From an uncultured Synechococcus sp. (lineage in GTDB: Bacteria > Cyanobacteriota > Cyanobacteriia > PCC-6307 > Cyanobiaceae): a DNA stretch of 64,000 nt. The stretch covers positions 36,744-100,743 of the forward strand of contig CAJXPL010000006.1 in assembly GCA_913057985.1 (NCBI GenBank), written 5' to 3'. Below the pieces are notes generated by a model, which was not told the origin of the DNA, did no database searches, and worked only from the letters and a program-made list of their open reading frames with translations. The position numbers and the translations under genes were made by a program. The number at the start of each line of letters is the position of its first letter. The first letter of the stretch is position 1. Shown piece after piece: positions 29,622-37,266 of the stretch.

Positions 29622-30798
29622 GCCTCAAACGCAACCGCACGATGGTTGTCGTTCCCTCCCGGGAGGACTGCTGGTGAAGGCTGAGAGTGCCACCGCATCC
29701 CTGAACCAGTTCACGCGCCAAGGCAAGTCCCAGACCAGGCCCTTCCACCGTGTCGCCATCCCGTTCAGGCTTCCCCCGGAAAAAAGGTGATGACCAGAGC
29801 TCCAGATCCTCTGGACTCACAGGGGGATCGAGGCTCTGACTGGCGAACTCCAGGATGCAGTGGTCCTGGATGACGTGGTCCTGGCCGTCGCCCTCAGCAA
29901 GGCTGAGCTGGATTGGCATGGATCGATTGGCGTGCTGGCAGGCGTTATCCAGCAACTGATCCAACGCCAGCATCAAGGCCCGAGGGTCGGTTTGGACCAC
30001 CAGATCGTTCCCCCGTTCCAGACCCAGGAGTGTGAGGTTCGGAGCCAACTCCCGCGAGGTGTCATGCCAGTTCTGGAGCAGCGGCCCCAAGCGGTGGTCA
30101 GCGCATGAGACCAGATCCGGATCCACCTCCAGGCGCGTGAGCAGCGAGAGATGGCCGAGCAACTTTTGAATCCGAGCCATTTCCTCTCGGGCCATCGTGA
30201 GGCGAGAGCTGACGGCGTTGGGAAGGTTCTTCAGCCGAGCCATCCGTTGAAGATTTCCGATCACGATCGCCAGAGGCGTTCGCAGCTCATGGGTCAGATC
30301 GGTCATAAAGCGCTGCTGCTGAACCAAAGCCCGCTCCTCGGGACTGAGGTCGCGAAACGACACCAACAGAAACGGCGACTGAATCAACTCGACCGGCCGC
30401 CAACGCAACAATTGCACCTCGGATCCATCGCCATTCGGAGACAGCACCTGGCAGCGGCTCTCACCAGACGAGCGCGGCAGAGGCAGCTGAGGATCCAGAA
30501 GCTGAAGAGCTGCCTTGGCGTGGGAATCCAAGGGCCTCAGCATCAGAACATCCGCCAAGGTTTGATTCACCACCTGAATCGGCACGCCACCAACAAACAG
30601 TTCGGCTGAGGCTTGATTGGCCCAGTGGATTCTGCGATCCACGTCGACGATCACCATCGCTTCGCTGGCCGCATCGAAAGCGACCTGAAGCATTCCCAGG
30701 GACTGACGCAATTGGGCAATCAGTTCACTGTCCCTCGAATCACTGTCCCTCGAGTCACTGTTCCTCGGCGATGACGACGAGAAGGATGAGCTGTTCAT
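29563..30798 (-). CDS. PAS-domain sensor histidine kinase
   Basis: A 411-aa soluble kinase without membrane helices. N-terminal low-complexity Ser/Asp/Arg segment (see the tandem repeat at 30725), PAS domain at about 35-155 (AFDAASEAMVIVDVDRRIHWAN), HisKA with phosphoacceptor His in FMTDLTHELRTPLAIV, then HATPase_c: N-box QLLDNACQHANR and G-box GPGLGLALARELVQGCGG. The distance between these boxes includes an insertion. A cytosolic signal is likely sensed by the PAS. Upstream PAS-only gene is 15 bp away. Confidence 0.9.
   Translation of the reverse strand: MNSSSFSSSSPRNSDSRDSDSRDSELIAQLRQSLGMLQVAFDAASEAMVIVDVDRRIHWANQASAELFVGGVPIQVVNQTLADVLMLRPLDSHAKAALQLLDPQLPLPRSSGESRCQVLSPNGDGSEVQLLRWRPVELIQSPFLLVSFRDLSPEERALVQQQRFMTDLTHELRTPLAIVIGNLQRMARLKNLPNAVSSRLTMAREEMARIQKLLGHLSLLTRLEVDPDLVSCADHRLGPLLQNWHDTSRELAPNLTLLGLERGNDLVVQTDPRALMLALDQLLDNACQHANRSMPIQLSLAEGDGQDHVIQDHCILEFASQSLDPPVSPEDLELWSSPFFRGKPERDGDTVEGPGLGLALARELVQGCGGTLSLHQQSSREGTTTIVRLRLRLRPTEASGAVAAAVRTDPA
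30725..30769. repeat. 15-bp tandem repeat x3 in the kinase N-terminus
   Basis: Three in-frame copies of TCACTGTCCCTCGAR, the third with mismatches (positions 30725, 30740, 30755). They encode the repeated Arg-Asp-Ser-Asp/Glu linker. A 15-bp unit changes length in steps of five residues without shifting the frame. Confidence 0.85.
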
Positions 30799-30813
30799 GC
30801 CGGACGGCCCATC

Positions 30814-31200
30814 TCAGCTCGATTCCATTAACGGTCGCAGCGTTGCGGCGAACGACCAGCTGCCGTCATCGTGTTTCTCAGCCACGATGAAATGTTCACT
30901 TTCAATGGCATGCCCATCCGAGCAAAAGGTTGCCAGTTTCAACGGGTGATTCAGCACCTTGGACACCTCGGTCAATTGGAAGCGGGCAAACCCGGCGTGA
31001 TGGGAATCGCGGAAGCTGGGCGGCAGGATTAGACCGAGGGATTGACCGATCAGGGCGGCTTCGCTCCAGCCGTAAACAGCATGAAAACGGTCATTGATTT
31101 CCTGCACAATCCCCGAGGCATCGGCACGCACGAAGGGGAGGTCTTCCTGCTCACGCAGGAATCGGATTTGATCCTCCGTCCAGGCTCCTGGTGTCGACAT
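30814..31200 (-). CDS. stand-alone PAS domain protein
   Basis: A 128-aa single PAS domain: LPFVRADASGIVQEINDRFHAVYGWSEAALIGQSL (strand, helix, helix) and a C-terminal beta core (GSWSFAATLRPL). No kinase, HTH or cyclase follows, so it would act as a small sensor or adaptor. The next gene downstream on the same strand is the PAS histidine kinase, 15 bp away, and the divergent OmpR regulator begins 85 bp upstream. Confidence 0.8.
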   Translation of the reverse strand: MSTPGAWTEDQIRFLREQEDLPFVRADASGIVQEINDRFHAVYGWSEAALIGQSLGLILPPSFRDSHHAGFARFQLTEVSKVLNHPLKLATFCSDGHAIESEHFIVAEKHDDGSWSFAATLRPLMESS

Positions 31201-31285
31201 AGCGGAGAGCAGCCGAGTTCAATGTAGGGACAGAATCCGTGAAATTACTTTCAGTGCCTAGACTGGAGTGAGGTTTTTAGGCCGG

Positions 31286-32014
31286 ATGTCCCTGGAATCC
31301 CAGCCCCGTCTCCGTGTCCTTCTAGTCGACGACGAACAAAAACTCACCGATCTGCTTCGTCTCGAACTTGATGTTGAGGGGTACGACGTTGATGTCGCTT
31401 CGGATGGAGCCAGCGGCCTGATTCGCAGCCGGTCGGAACCCGCCCCTGATCTGATCATCCTGGATTGGAACCTGCCGGACTTCAGCGGCATCGACATCTG
31501 TCAGCGCATCCGAGCGGGCGGGATCACCATCCCCATCCTGATGCTCACGGGGCACGACGAGATCACCGATCGGGTCAAAGCTCTCGACGCCGGCGTTGAT
31601 GATTACCTAATCAAGCCTTTTTCAATTGATGAACTGATGGCGCGACTGCGGGCGATGCACCGCCGCGCCGAAACGTTCTCAGGCCCCGTTAGCGGATCCG
31701 ACCTCAACGAAATTCTCAAGGTCGCCGACCTCAGCATGAACACCCGCACCCGGGATGTGAGTCGTGGGGATCGAGCCATCCGATTGTCGGTGAAAGAATA
31801 TGACCTGCTGAATTTCCTGATGCGAGGTGCTGGAAGGGTTCTCGAACGTCAGGAGATCATGCACGGGGTATGGGGAGAGAACTTTTATGGAGACGACAAC
31901 CTCCTGGACGTCTACATCCGCTATCTGCGGCAGAAAGTCGAACTGGATGATGCACCAACCCTGATCCACACCGTCCGAGGAGTCGGATTCATCCTTCGAG
32001 ACCAGTCAACCTGA
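31286..32014 (+). CDS. OmpR/PhoB-family response regulator
   Basis: A 242-aa two-domain regulator. Receiver: LLVDDEQKLTDLLRLEL, phosphoacceptor Asp in IILDWNLPDFSGID, Thr in MLTGHDEITDRV, Lys in DDYLIKPFSIDEL. DNA-binding winged helix in the second half: VKEYDLLNFLMRGAGRVLER, and LLDVYIRYLRQKVE with HTVRGVGFIL. ATG 31286 (MSLESQ) preferred over GTG 31268. Divergent from the PAS protein. Confidence 0.9.
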   Translation: MSLESQPRLRVLLVDDEQKLTDLLRLELDVEGYDVDVASDGASGLIRSRSEPAPDLIILDWNLPDFSGIDICQRIRAGGITIPILMLTGHDEITDRVKALDAGVDDYLIKPFSIDELMARLRAMHRRAETFSGPVSGSDLNEILKVADLSMNTRTRDVSRGDRAIRLSVKEYDLLNFLMRGAGRVLERQEIMHGVWGENFYGDDNLLDVYIRYLRQKVELDDAPTLIHTVRGVGFILRDQST

Positions 32015-32022
32015 GTTCTGCG

Positions 32023-32919
32023 CTAGGGCTGCTTGCGTTCAAGGCTCCGCACCACCTGGCCAAGCAGCAGAGCAACCGAATCGTTGTCGAGGCTCATCGC
32101 GGAGGACATATCCAGGTCTCCAGGATCAACGGCCTGCCAACCAGCCCGCGATGGTCTGCGCAACTCGAAATGCAGGTGCGGCCCCGTACTGAGACCTGTG
32201 CTGCCAACGCGTCCAATCACCTCTCCCTGGCGCACCTGCTGCCCGGGTCGCACATAAATCTCCGAAAGGTGGCCATAGAGGGTGCGGCGCAATGGATCGG
32301 CATGCTCCAGTTCGATGGCGACGCCATAACCGCCTGCAAGGCCACTGCTCAAGACCTGCCCCGAAAGCGCAGCCACCACCGGAGTCCCTTCTGGTGCTGC
32401 GAAATCCCGACCGGCATGCATCAGCCAGCTCCCCAGGATCGGATGGAGACGCCAACCAAAGCCACTGCTCTTGAACGCGTCTCCAGCCACCGGGAAGAGC
32501 AGTCGGCTGTCGCCGTTGCCAAGGCTCGGGAGGGGACGCGGCGTGACAGCAAAGACGGATTCCAATCGGAATGTGCCGCCATCACGGGCGAGAAGCGCTG
32601 ACACGGGCACATGCAGCGGTTGGCTGGAGGGGATCAGGCGAACCCGGGCCGGAGCGGGTGCCTCAGGCGAACGCCTGGCCACACCGGAGGCACACTCCCG
32701 ACGGGACAGAGCACCACTGCGGCAGGTCTCTTCAAAACGGCTTCGTTCCATGGGAACCACCGAGCCACCGCCCCGGAGCAGCTTGCGCTCTTGGGACGTG
32801 ATCACCCGTTGGCGAACCAGACCATCGAGCGACTGATCAAAACCCTGCGCAGCAGCGGTTGGAGCCAACATCCAGATCAGCGCGAACCAAGCCAGCAAGG
32901 GACAAGACGACTGTACCAA
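32023..32919 (-). CDS. secreted M23 family metallopeptidase
   Basis: A 298-aa cell-wall endopeptidase. Signal peptide LLAWFALIWMLAPTAAAQ, a variable middle, then the LytM/Peptidase_M23 domain at about 155-265: HAGRDFAAPEGTPV (metal ligands), LYGHLSEIYVRPGQQVRQG and GLSTGPHLHFELR with the HxH zinc/base motif intact. Cleaves peptidoglycan cross-bridges or regulates amidases. Convergent with the OmpR regulator. Confidence 0.87.
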   Translation of the reverse strand: MVQSSCPLLAWFALIWMLAPTAAAQGFDQSLDGLVRQRVITSQERKLLRGGGSVVPMERSRFEETCRSGALSRRECASGVARRSPEAPAPARVRLIPSSQPLHVPVSALLARDGGTFRLESVFAVTPRPLPSLGNGDSRLLFPVAGDAFKSSGFGWRLHPILGSWLMHAGRDFAAPEGTPVVAALSGQVLSSGLAGGYGVAIELEHADPLRRTLYGHLSEIYVRPGQQVRQGEVIGRVGSTGLSTGPHLHFELRRPSRAGWQAVDPGDLDMSSAMSLDNDSVALLLGQVVRSLERKQP

Positions 32920-32944
32920 GGAATCCTATGGATGGGACACCCAC

Positions 32945-33727
32945 TCAGGGCCAGCGGCGCCAGGTTTCAGTCCTTGAACCCTGACGCAACCGCAGCCCTC
33001 CATCGCGTTCCAGGCCAGCAATCCTCCAGATCTGACCGTCTTGAGGATGGACGAGCTGATCGGACCAGAGCCTGGCCTGAACGCCATCGAGGCACCAGGC
33101 CCCATCGCCTCCAAGGCCGTGACAGTGATCGAAGGCCAGCAAAACCTCCGCCGTCCACCGGATCGGATCCGCAGCCTGCTGCCCTTGAAGCCTTCTCAGG
33201 GCAATGGCATGACCAGGAACTGCATTCCTCACATTCAGGCCCAGGCCGATCCGCAGCAAACGCAGCTGGGAGCCCCGCTGCACCACCCCAGGCAGAAGGC
33301 CCGCCAATTTGCGGCCATTCACGAACAGGTCGTTGGGCCATTTGATCTGAACCGAAAGGCCCTGCTGCTCAAGCCGGTGCACCACCGAAAGGGCCAGCGC
33401 CAAGCCAAGCAAGCCGGCCTGACCGGACCCTTGGCTCTGCCAAGGCAAAGCAGCACTGATCCAGACACCACCTGGCGGAGAAACCCAGGATCGGCCCCAC
33501 TGGCCGACACCCCGGCGCTGGTGGGTGGCAATGACGGCGCGAGGTCCCATCAATGAAGGCTGATCGCGCAACCAGGCCCCCAGCAGCTCCTCCGTGCTGC
33601 TGCACACAGGCACAAGACGGATGGACCAGTGGCGTGCCGAGGCACCAGCGAGGCGGCGATACGTCGCCATCAACCGGCCGCCACCGAAGTGTGGGAATCG
33701 ATGTTGCGGCATGCGTGGATCAGTCAT
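32945..33727 (-). CDS. birA: biotin-[acetyl-CoA-carboxylase] ligase
   Basis: Attaches biotin to the carboxyl carrier protein for fatty-acid synthesis. The catalytic domain shows LVPVCSSTEELLGAW, QRRGVGQWGRSWVSPPGGVW, the ATP/biotin segment IKWPNDLFVNGRKLAGLLPG and GLGLNVRN. There is no N-terminal HTH, so it is not a BirA repressor. ATG 33727 overlaps the aminotransferase stop; ATGs at 33712 and 33670 are also possible, and the start is uncertain. Confidence 0.85.
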   Translation of the reverse strand: MTDPRMPQHRFPHFGGGRLMATYRRLAGASARHWSIRLVPVCSSTEELLGAWLRDQPSLMGPRAVIATHQRRGVGQWGRSWVSPPGGVWISAALPWQSQGSGQAGLLGLALALSVVHRLEQQGLSVQIKWPNDLFVNGRKLAGLLPGVVQRGSQLRLLRIGLGLNVRNAVPGHAIALRRLQGQQAADPIRWTAEVLLAFDHCHGLGGDGAWCLDGVQARLWSDQLVHPQDGQIWRIAGLERDGGLRLRQGSRTETWRRWP

Positions 33728-34910
33728 CCATCGCATCCGCGAGACGCGATGCAGCGTCCACCAACTCATTCACTGGCCGTACAAGCGCCATGCGCAGCCA
33801 CTGGCGACCGCCGCCACCAAACCCAGACCCAGGGGTCAAGGCGACACCACTGCGCTGAAGCAGTTCCCTCGCGGCATCTTCATCACTCCAGCCCCGACGA
33901 TGGGCCGCATCAGGCAAGGGAAACCAGAGGTACATCGCCATCTCTGGACAGGGAACCGACCAACCGCGTGCCCTGAGGGTCTCGACCACACGATCCCGTC
34001 GTTCGCGATAGGTCGGATGCAATTGCCGCGGCCAATCGGGGAAGCGTTGCAAGGCCTGAATCGCACCCTGCTGCAGAGCCAGGCTCTGGTTGAAATCGAT
34101 GACAGCCTTGGCGCGACGCAGGGCGGCAATCAGCGGTGCCGCACCAACTGCAAAACCAAGTCGGAATCCCCCAAGGCACCAGCCCTTCGAAAGGGAGAAG
34201 AATTCAATGCCGCACTCCCTCCAGTTCGGAGCCTGCAACAGCGAAGGAGGCTCTCCATCCAGGGCAAGATCCACATAGGGATTGTCGTGAGCGATCACCA
34301 CGTCGTGCCGAGCTGCAATCGCCGTGATGCGATTGAGATCCTCCTGATCCCCCAGCCGGGCTGAAGGGTTGTGGGGATACCCCAAAACGAACAACTTCAG
34401 TTGATCCCAGAGCTGGGGGCTGATGGTCGTCAGGTCCGGCCGCCAGTCGTTTTCAGGGGCAAGGGAAAGGGCCGTGTTCCGGGCTCCAGCCAGATGCAAT
34501 CCACCGGTATGGGACGGATAACAGGGGTCCAGATGCAGGGCGACGTCACCCGGATCCAGCACCGCCAGCGGCAGATGGGCGGTTCCTTCCTGGGATCCCA
34601 CCAACAACTGGACCTCTTGATCAGGATCGACTGCAACGTCGAAGCGATGCCGACACCAGTCCGCGACGGCGGCATGAAAAGGCCTCAGTCCGGCTTGAAG
34701 GCAATAGGAGCTGCTGCTGGACTCCATGACAGCTGAGGCCATGGAGTCCAGCAACGGCGTGGGAGGCCGAAGATCAGAGGATCCGATGGAGAGATCCACC
34801 AGATCCGGAAGAACCGAAAAAGACGCTTCGAGCCGATAAGCCTGTTTGGCGGCATCAACACGGGCAAAAACAGCGCTGCCCAGGGAGGCAAGCCGCTTAG
34901 AGGTTGGCAT
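33720..34910 (-). CDS. class I/II pyridoxal-phosphate aminotransferase
   Basis: A 396-aa fold-type I enzyme. Cofactor Lys in EFFSLSKGWCLGGFRLGFAV; VLGYPHNPSARLG and AHDNPYVDLALDG fix the substrate and PLP ring; SIGSSDLRPPTPLLDSM opens the conserved part and LTPGSGFGGGGRQWLRMALV the end. Closest in style to LL-diaminopimelate or glutamate/aspartate-type aminotransferases; substrate not determined. ATG 34910 overlaps the trxA stop by 14 bp. Confidence 0.83.
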   Translation of the reverse strand: MPTSKRLASLGSAVFARVDAAKQAYRLEASFSVLPDLVDLSIGSSDLRPPTPLLDSMASAVMESSSSSYCLQAGLRPFHAAVADWCRHRFDVAVDPDQEVQLLVGSQEGTAHLPLAVLDPGDVALHLDPCYPSHTGGLHLAGARNTALSLAPENDWRPDLTTISPQLWDQLKLFVLGYPHNPSARLGDQEDLNRITAIAARHDVVIAHDNPYVDLALDGEPPSLLQAPNWRECGIEFFSLSKGWCLGGFRLGFAVGAAPLIAALRRAKAVIDFNQSLALQQGAIQALQRFPDWPRQLHPTYRERRDRVVETLRARGWSVPCPEMAMYLWFPLPDAAHRRGWSDEDAARELLQRSGVALTPGSGFGGGGRQWLRMALVRPVNELVDAASRLADAMDD

Positions 34911-35232
34911 CCAGGAAGGACTGCAGCTGCGGTTTGGCGATGGCACCTTCGTGCCGCGCCACCACTTCACCGTTGCGGAAGAGGATCAGTGTGGGAATGC
35001 CCTGAACCTGATAAGCGTCACGGGTCTGAGGATTGGCATCCACCTCGAGCTTGCCGACGCTGACGCGATCGCCGTAGTCGCTCGCCACCCAATCCATCAA
35101 CGGAGCGATCAGTCGGCAGGGGCCGCACCAGGCAGCCCAGAAATCGACGAGGACCGTGCCGGAAGCCTTGAGAACTTCACGTTCAAAACCAGCGTCGGTG
35201 AAATCGGCAACAGCTCCAGCCAAGGCACTCAA
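34897..35232 (-). CDS. trxA: thioredoxin
   Basis: A 111-aa thiol-disulfide oxidoreductase. The active site is WAAWCGPCRLIAPL, the cis-Pro loop VQGIPTLILFRNGE, and the buried Asp is in VDFWA. It reduces Calvin-cycle and other targets in light. The start codon appears to be TTG at 35232, which is unusual. The aminotransferase gene overlaps its 3' end, so the two may be coupled. Confidence 0.93.
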   Translation of the reverse strand: MSALAGAVADFTDAGFEREVLKASGTVLVDFWAAWCGPCRLIAPLMDWVASDYGDRVSVGKLEVDANPQTRDAYQVQGIPTLILFRNGEVVARHEGAIAKPQLQSFLDANL

Positions 35233-35279
35233 ATGACTGAACTGATCCTATGGAAAGCCTGACGAATTTCCTGGGTTGA

Positions 35280-36053
35280 TCAGAGCTTGTCGATGGATCG
35301 TTTCAAGTCTTCGAGTTCAGCATCCACCTCTTCCACCTGCACGGGCTTCACGGCCTCGGAGGTCTCAGATGCGGGAAGAGCAACAGCTTCCGGGCCTCCC
35401 TTCAGCTGAGCGCGCAACGCCTCGAGATCATCATCAACACCGCCACCGCTTTCCAACGCCGCGAACTGACTCTCCAGATCAGATCCAGCTAGCTCAGCCG
35501 CAGCCTGGCCGGTGGCCTCCAGGGCCTCCACCTTTTCCTCCATTCGCTCGAAGGCCGCCATGGCGGAATCGGTGCCGATGCTGCCGACGGCACTTTGCAA
35601 CTGCTGCTGGGCCTTGGCCGCCTGGGCCCTGGCCTTGAGCATGTCCTTCTTGGTCTTGGCCTCAGCGATCTTTCCTTCGAGGGCAACCAGTTTCTTCTTG
35701 AGCGATTCCACCTGACCGTCTTGGGCCTGCACCTGGGCCGTCAGCGAGGTTGCCGTTTCCTGGAACGTCTTGCGGCGGGTCAATGCTTCCCGAGCCAGGG
35801 ATTCCTCACCCTTCTTCAACGCCAGCTCAGCACGCTCGTACCAGGTCTTGGATTGAGCTGCAGCCTGCTCAGCCTGGCTGGTCAGTCGCTTCTGACTCGC
35901 GATCGCCAGGGCAACGGCCTGACGCAACTTGACCAGATCCGCCTGCATGTCAGCAACGGATTGATCGAGGATCTTGGCCGGATCCTCCATGCTGCTGACG
36001 GCAGCGTTGGCGTTAGCACGAACCAGCCTGCTCAGCCGATCAAAGAAACCCAT
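35280..36053 (-). CDS. vipp1: PspA/IM30 (Vipp1-like) membrane-remodelling protein
   Basis: A 257-aa coiled-coil protein. Helix 0/1 reads MGFFDRLSRLVRANANA and SMEDPAKILDQSVADM, followed by long heptad-rich helices to about residue 190. A C-terminal extension ending VEEVDAELEDLKRSIDKL is the helix that separates Vipp1 from bacterial PspA. Vipp1 forms ESCRT-III-like rods and supports thylakoid biogenesis. A short intergenic gap separates it from trxA. Confidence 0.88.
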   Translation of the reverse strand: MGFFDRLSRLVRANANAAVSSMEDPAKILDQSVADMQADLVKLRQAVALAIASQKRLTSQAEQAAAQSKTWYERAELALKKGEESLAREALTRRKTFQETATSLTAQVQAQDGQVESLKKKLVALEGKIAEAKTKKDMLKARAQAAKAQQQLQSAVGSIGTDSAMAAFERMEEKVEALEATGQAAAELAGSDLESQFAALESGGGVDDDLEALRAQLKGGPEAVALPASETSEAVKPVQVEEVDAELEDLKRSIDKL

Positions 36054-36117
36054 GACTTGGCCTCAGACGAGCTGAGATTAGCGAGGTTCCTGCAGCAGTT
36101 CTGCCTAGGATCAACCC

Positions 36118-36636
36118 ATGGCGGTTGCACCTGAATCCCAACGTCGTCGCCTTCCGGGCTTGGAGCTGCTGCAGTCAGCTGAGCCAGCGCCGGCGGAACC
36201 CTTGAAAACCTGTCTTGGCGCACTTCAGAGGGAGTGGCGCAAGGACGACCACCTGGCAGCGCTGTGGCAGGACTGGCCGAGAGTTGCGGGAGCGCAACTG
36301 GCACCGCACTGTCGCCCCTTATCGCTGCAACGCGGGGTGCTGACCGTGGGAGCCAGCCATCCTCAATGGCGCCAGGCTCTCCTCTACAACAAGCCCCAAC
36401 TGATCAACGCCCTGCATCAAGCCGGCCACGCGGTGCGTGATCTGCGCATTCAGCAACACCACTCCCTCCAATCCCCGGCGCTGGAGAGCGAAGCCAGCAT
36501 TTGGGCTCAGCATCCGAGCCGCACCGATGTCCATGGCATGGGGACATGCCCGGACTGCGGCCGACCAGGACCCAACGGAGAAATCAGGCTCTGGGGGCAC
36601 TGCGGTTTTTGCCACAGGCAAACTTTTAACCCCTAA
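36118..36636 (+). CDS. DUF721 protein with C-terminal zinc ribbon
   Basis: A 172-aa protein. The DUF721 fold lies at about 25-120 (LWQDWPRVAGAQLAPHCRPL, VTVGASHPQWRQALLYNK in near form). The C-terminus adds a four-Cys ribbon, GTCPDCGRPGP and WGHCGFCHR, absent from most DUF721 proteins. DUF721 proteins (DciA-related) are linked to DnaB helicase loading in many bacteria, so a replication role is possible (inference). The stop is 12 bp before the sulfotransferase start. Confidence 0.75.
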   Translation: MAVAPESQRRRLPGLELLQSAEPAPAEPLKTCLGALQREWRKDDHLAALWQDWPRVAGAQLAPHCRPLSLQRGVLTVGASHPQWRQALLYNKPQLINALHQAGHAVRDLRIQQHHSLQSPALESEASIWAQHPSRTDVHGMGTCPDCGRPGPNGEIRLWGHCGFCHRQTFNP

Positions 36637-36648
36637 ATCTCAAAGAAA

Positions 36649-37266
36649 GTGAGCTTGTTCCTTCCCAAACACAATGCCATCTTTCTGCACATTCCAAAGT
36701 GCGCAGGGCAATCAATTGAAAAAGCGCTCGGATTCAAGCACCATCACAAATATCACAAAGTCAACGATTTACCAGAGAATCTAGAAAAATACTTTCGATT
36801 TACCTTTGTAAGACACCCTGTACAACGCTTCATATCAGCATGCAAATACAATCTGAGAGTGGCCATTTCAACTCGCCATCAACTCGAGCAATCAAACTTC
36901 GAATCCCTAAGCCCAACAAAGAAATACCGATTGCACCTCTTGAACAGCAAAGCAACTTTTTCTTCATTCACAAACGATCTTATCAGCGGAAATTTACGCC
37001 ATATGTTGACATTCATGCCCCAACAGCATTGGCTTAGCGCAGGCAAGCCACAGTTCATAGGTAGAGTGGAAAATATTGATACTGATTTTTTACTTTTATC
37101 AAATGTCTTTGGTAAAAGTTTAAAATTGAAACGCACAAATGAATCCAATAAAAATTTTGAACTCGGAAGCCTATCGCGTAAGGATTTTCGAAGGATTGCA
37201 GCCCACTACCAAGACGACTTCAAAACCCTCGGGTACTCCCCGAGATATTCAACTTTTGATCAATAG
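36649..37266 (+). CDS. sulfotransferase family 2 protein, AT-rich
   Basis: A 205-aa PAPS-dependent sulfotransferase-like protein (Sulfotransfer_2). The 5'-phosphosulfate loop is IFLHIPKCAGQSIEKAL and the 3'-phosphate motif is FTFVRHPVQRFISAC; both fit the family, and the size is near minimal. Codons are AT-rich, unlike its neighbours. GTG 36649. The last 7 bp overlap the convergent glycosyltransferase gene. Likely decorates surface glycans together with the adjacent glycosyltransferases. Confidence 0.82.
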   Translation: MSLFLPKHNAIFLHIPKCAGQSIEKALGFKHHHKYHKVNDLPENLEKYFRFTFVRHPVQRFISACKYNLRVAISTRHQLEQSNFESLSPTKKYRLHLLNSKATFSSFTNDLISGNLRHMLTFMPQQHWLSAGKPQFIGRVENIDTDFLLLSNVFGKSLKLKRTNESNKNFELGSLSRKDFRRIAAHYQDDFKTLGYSPRYSTFDQ

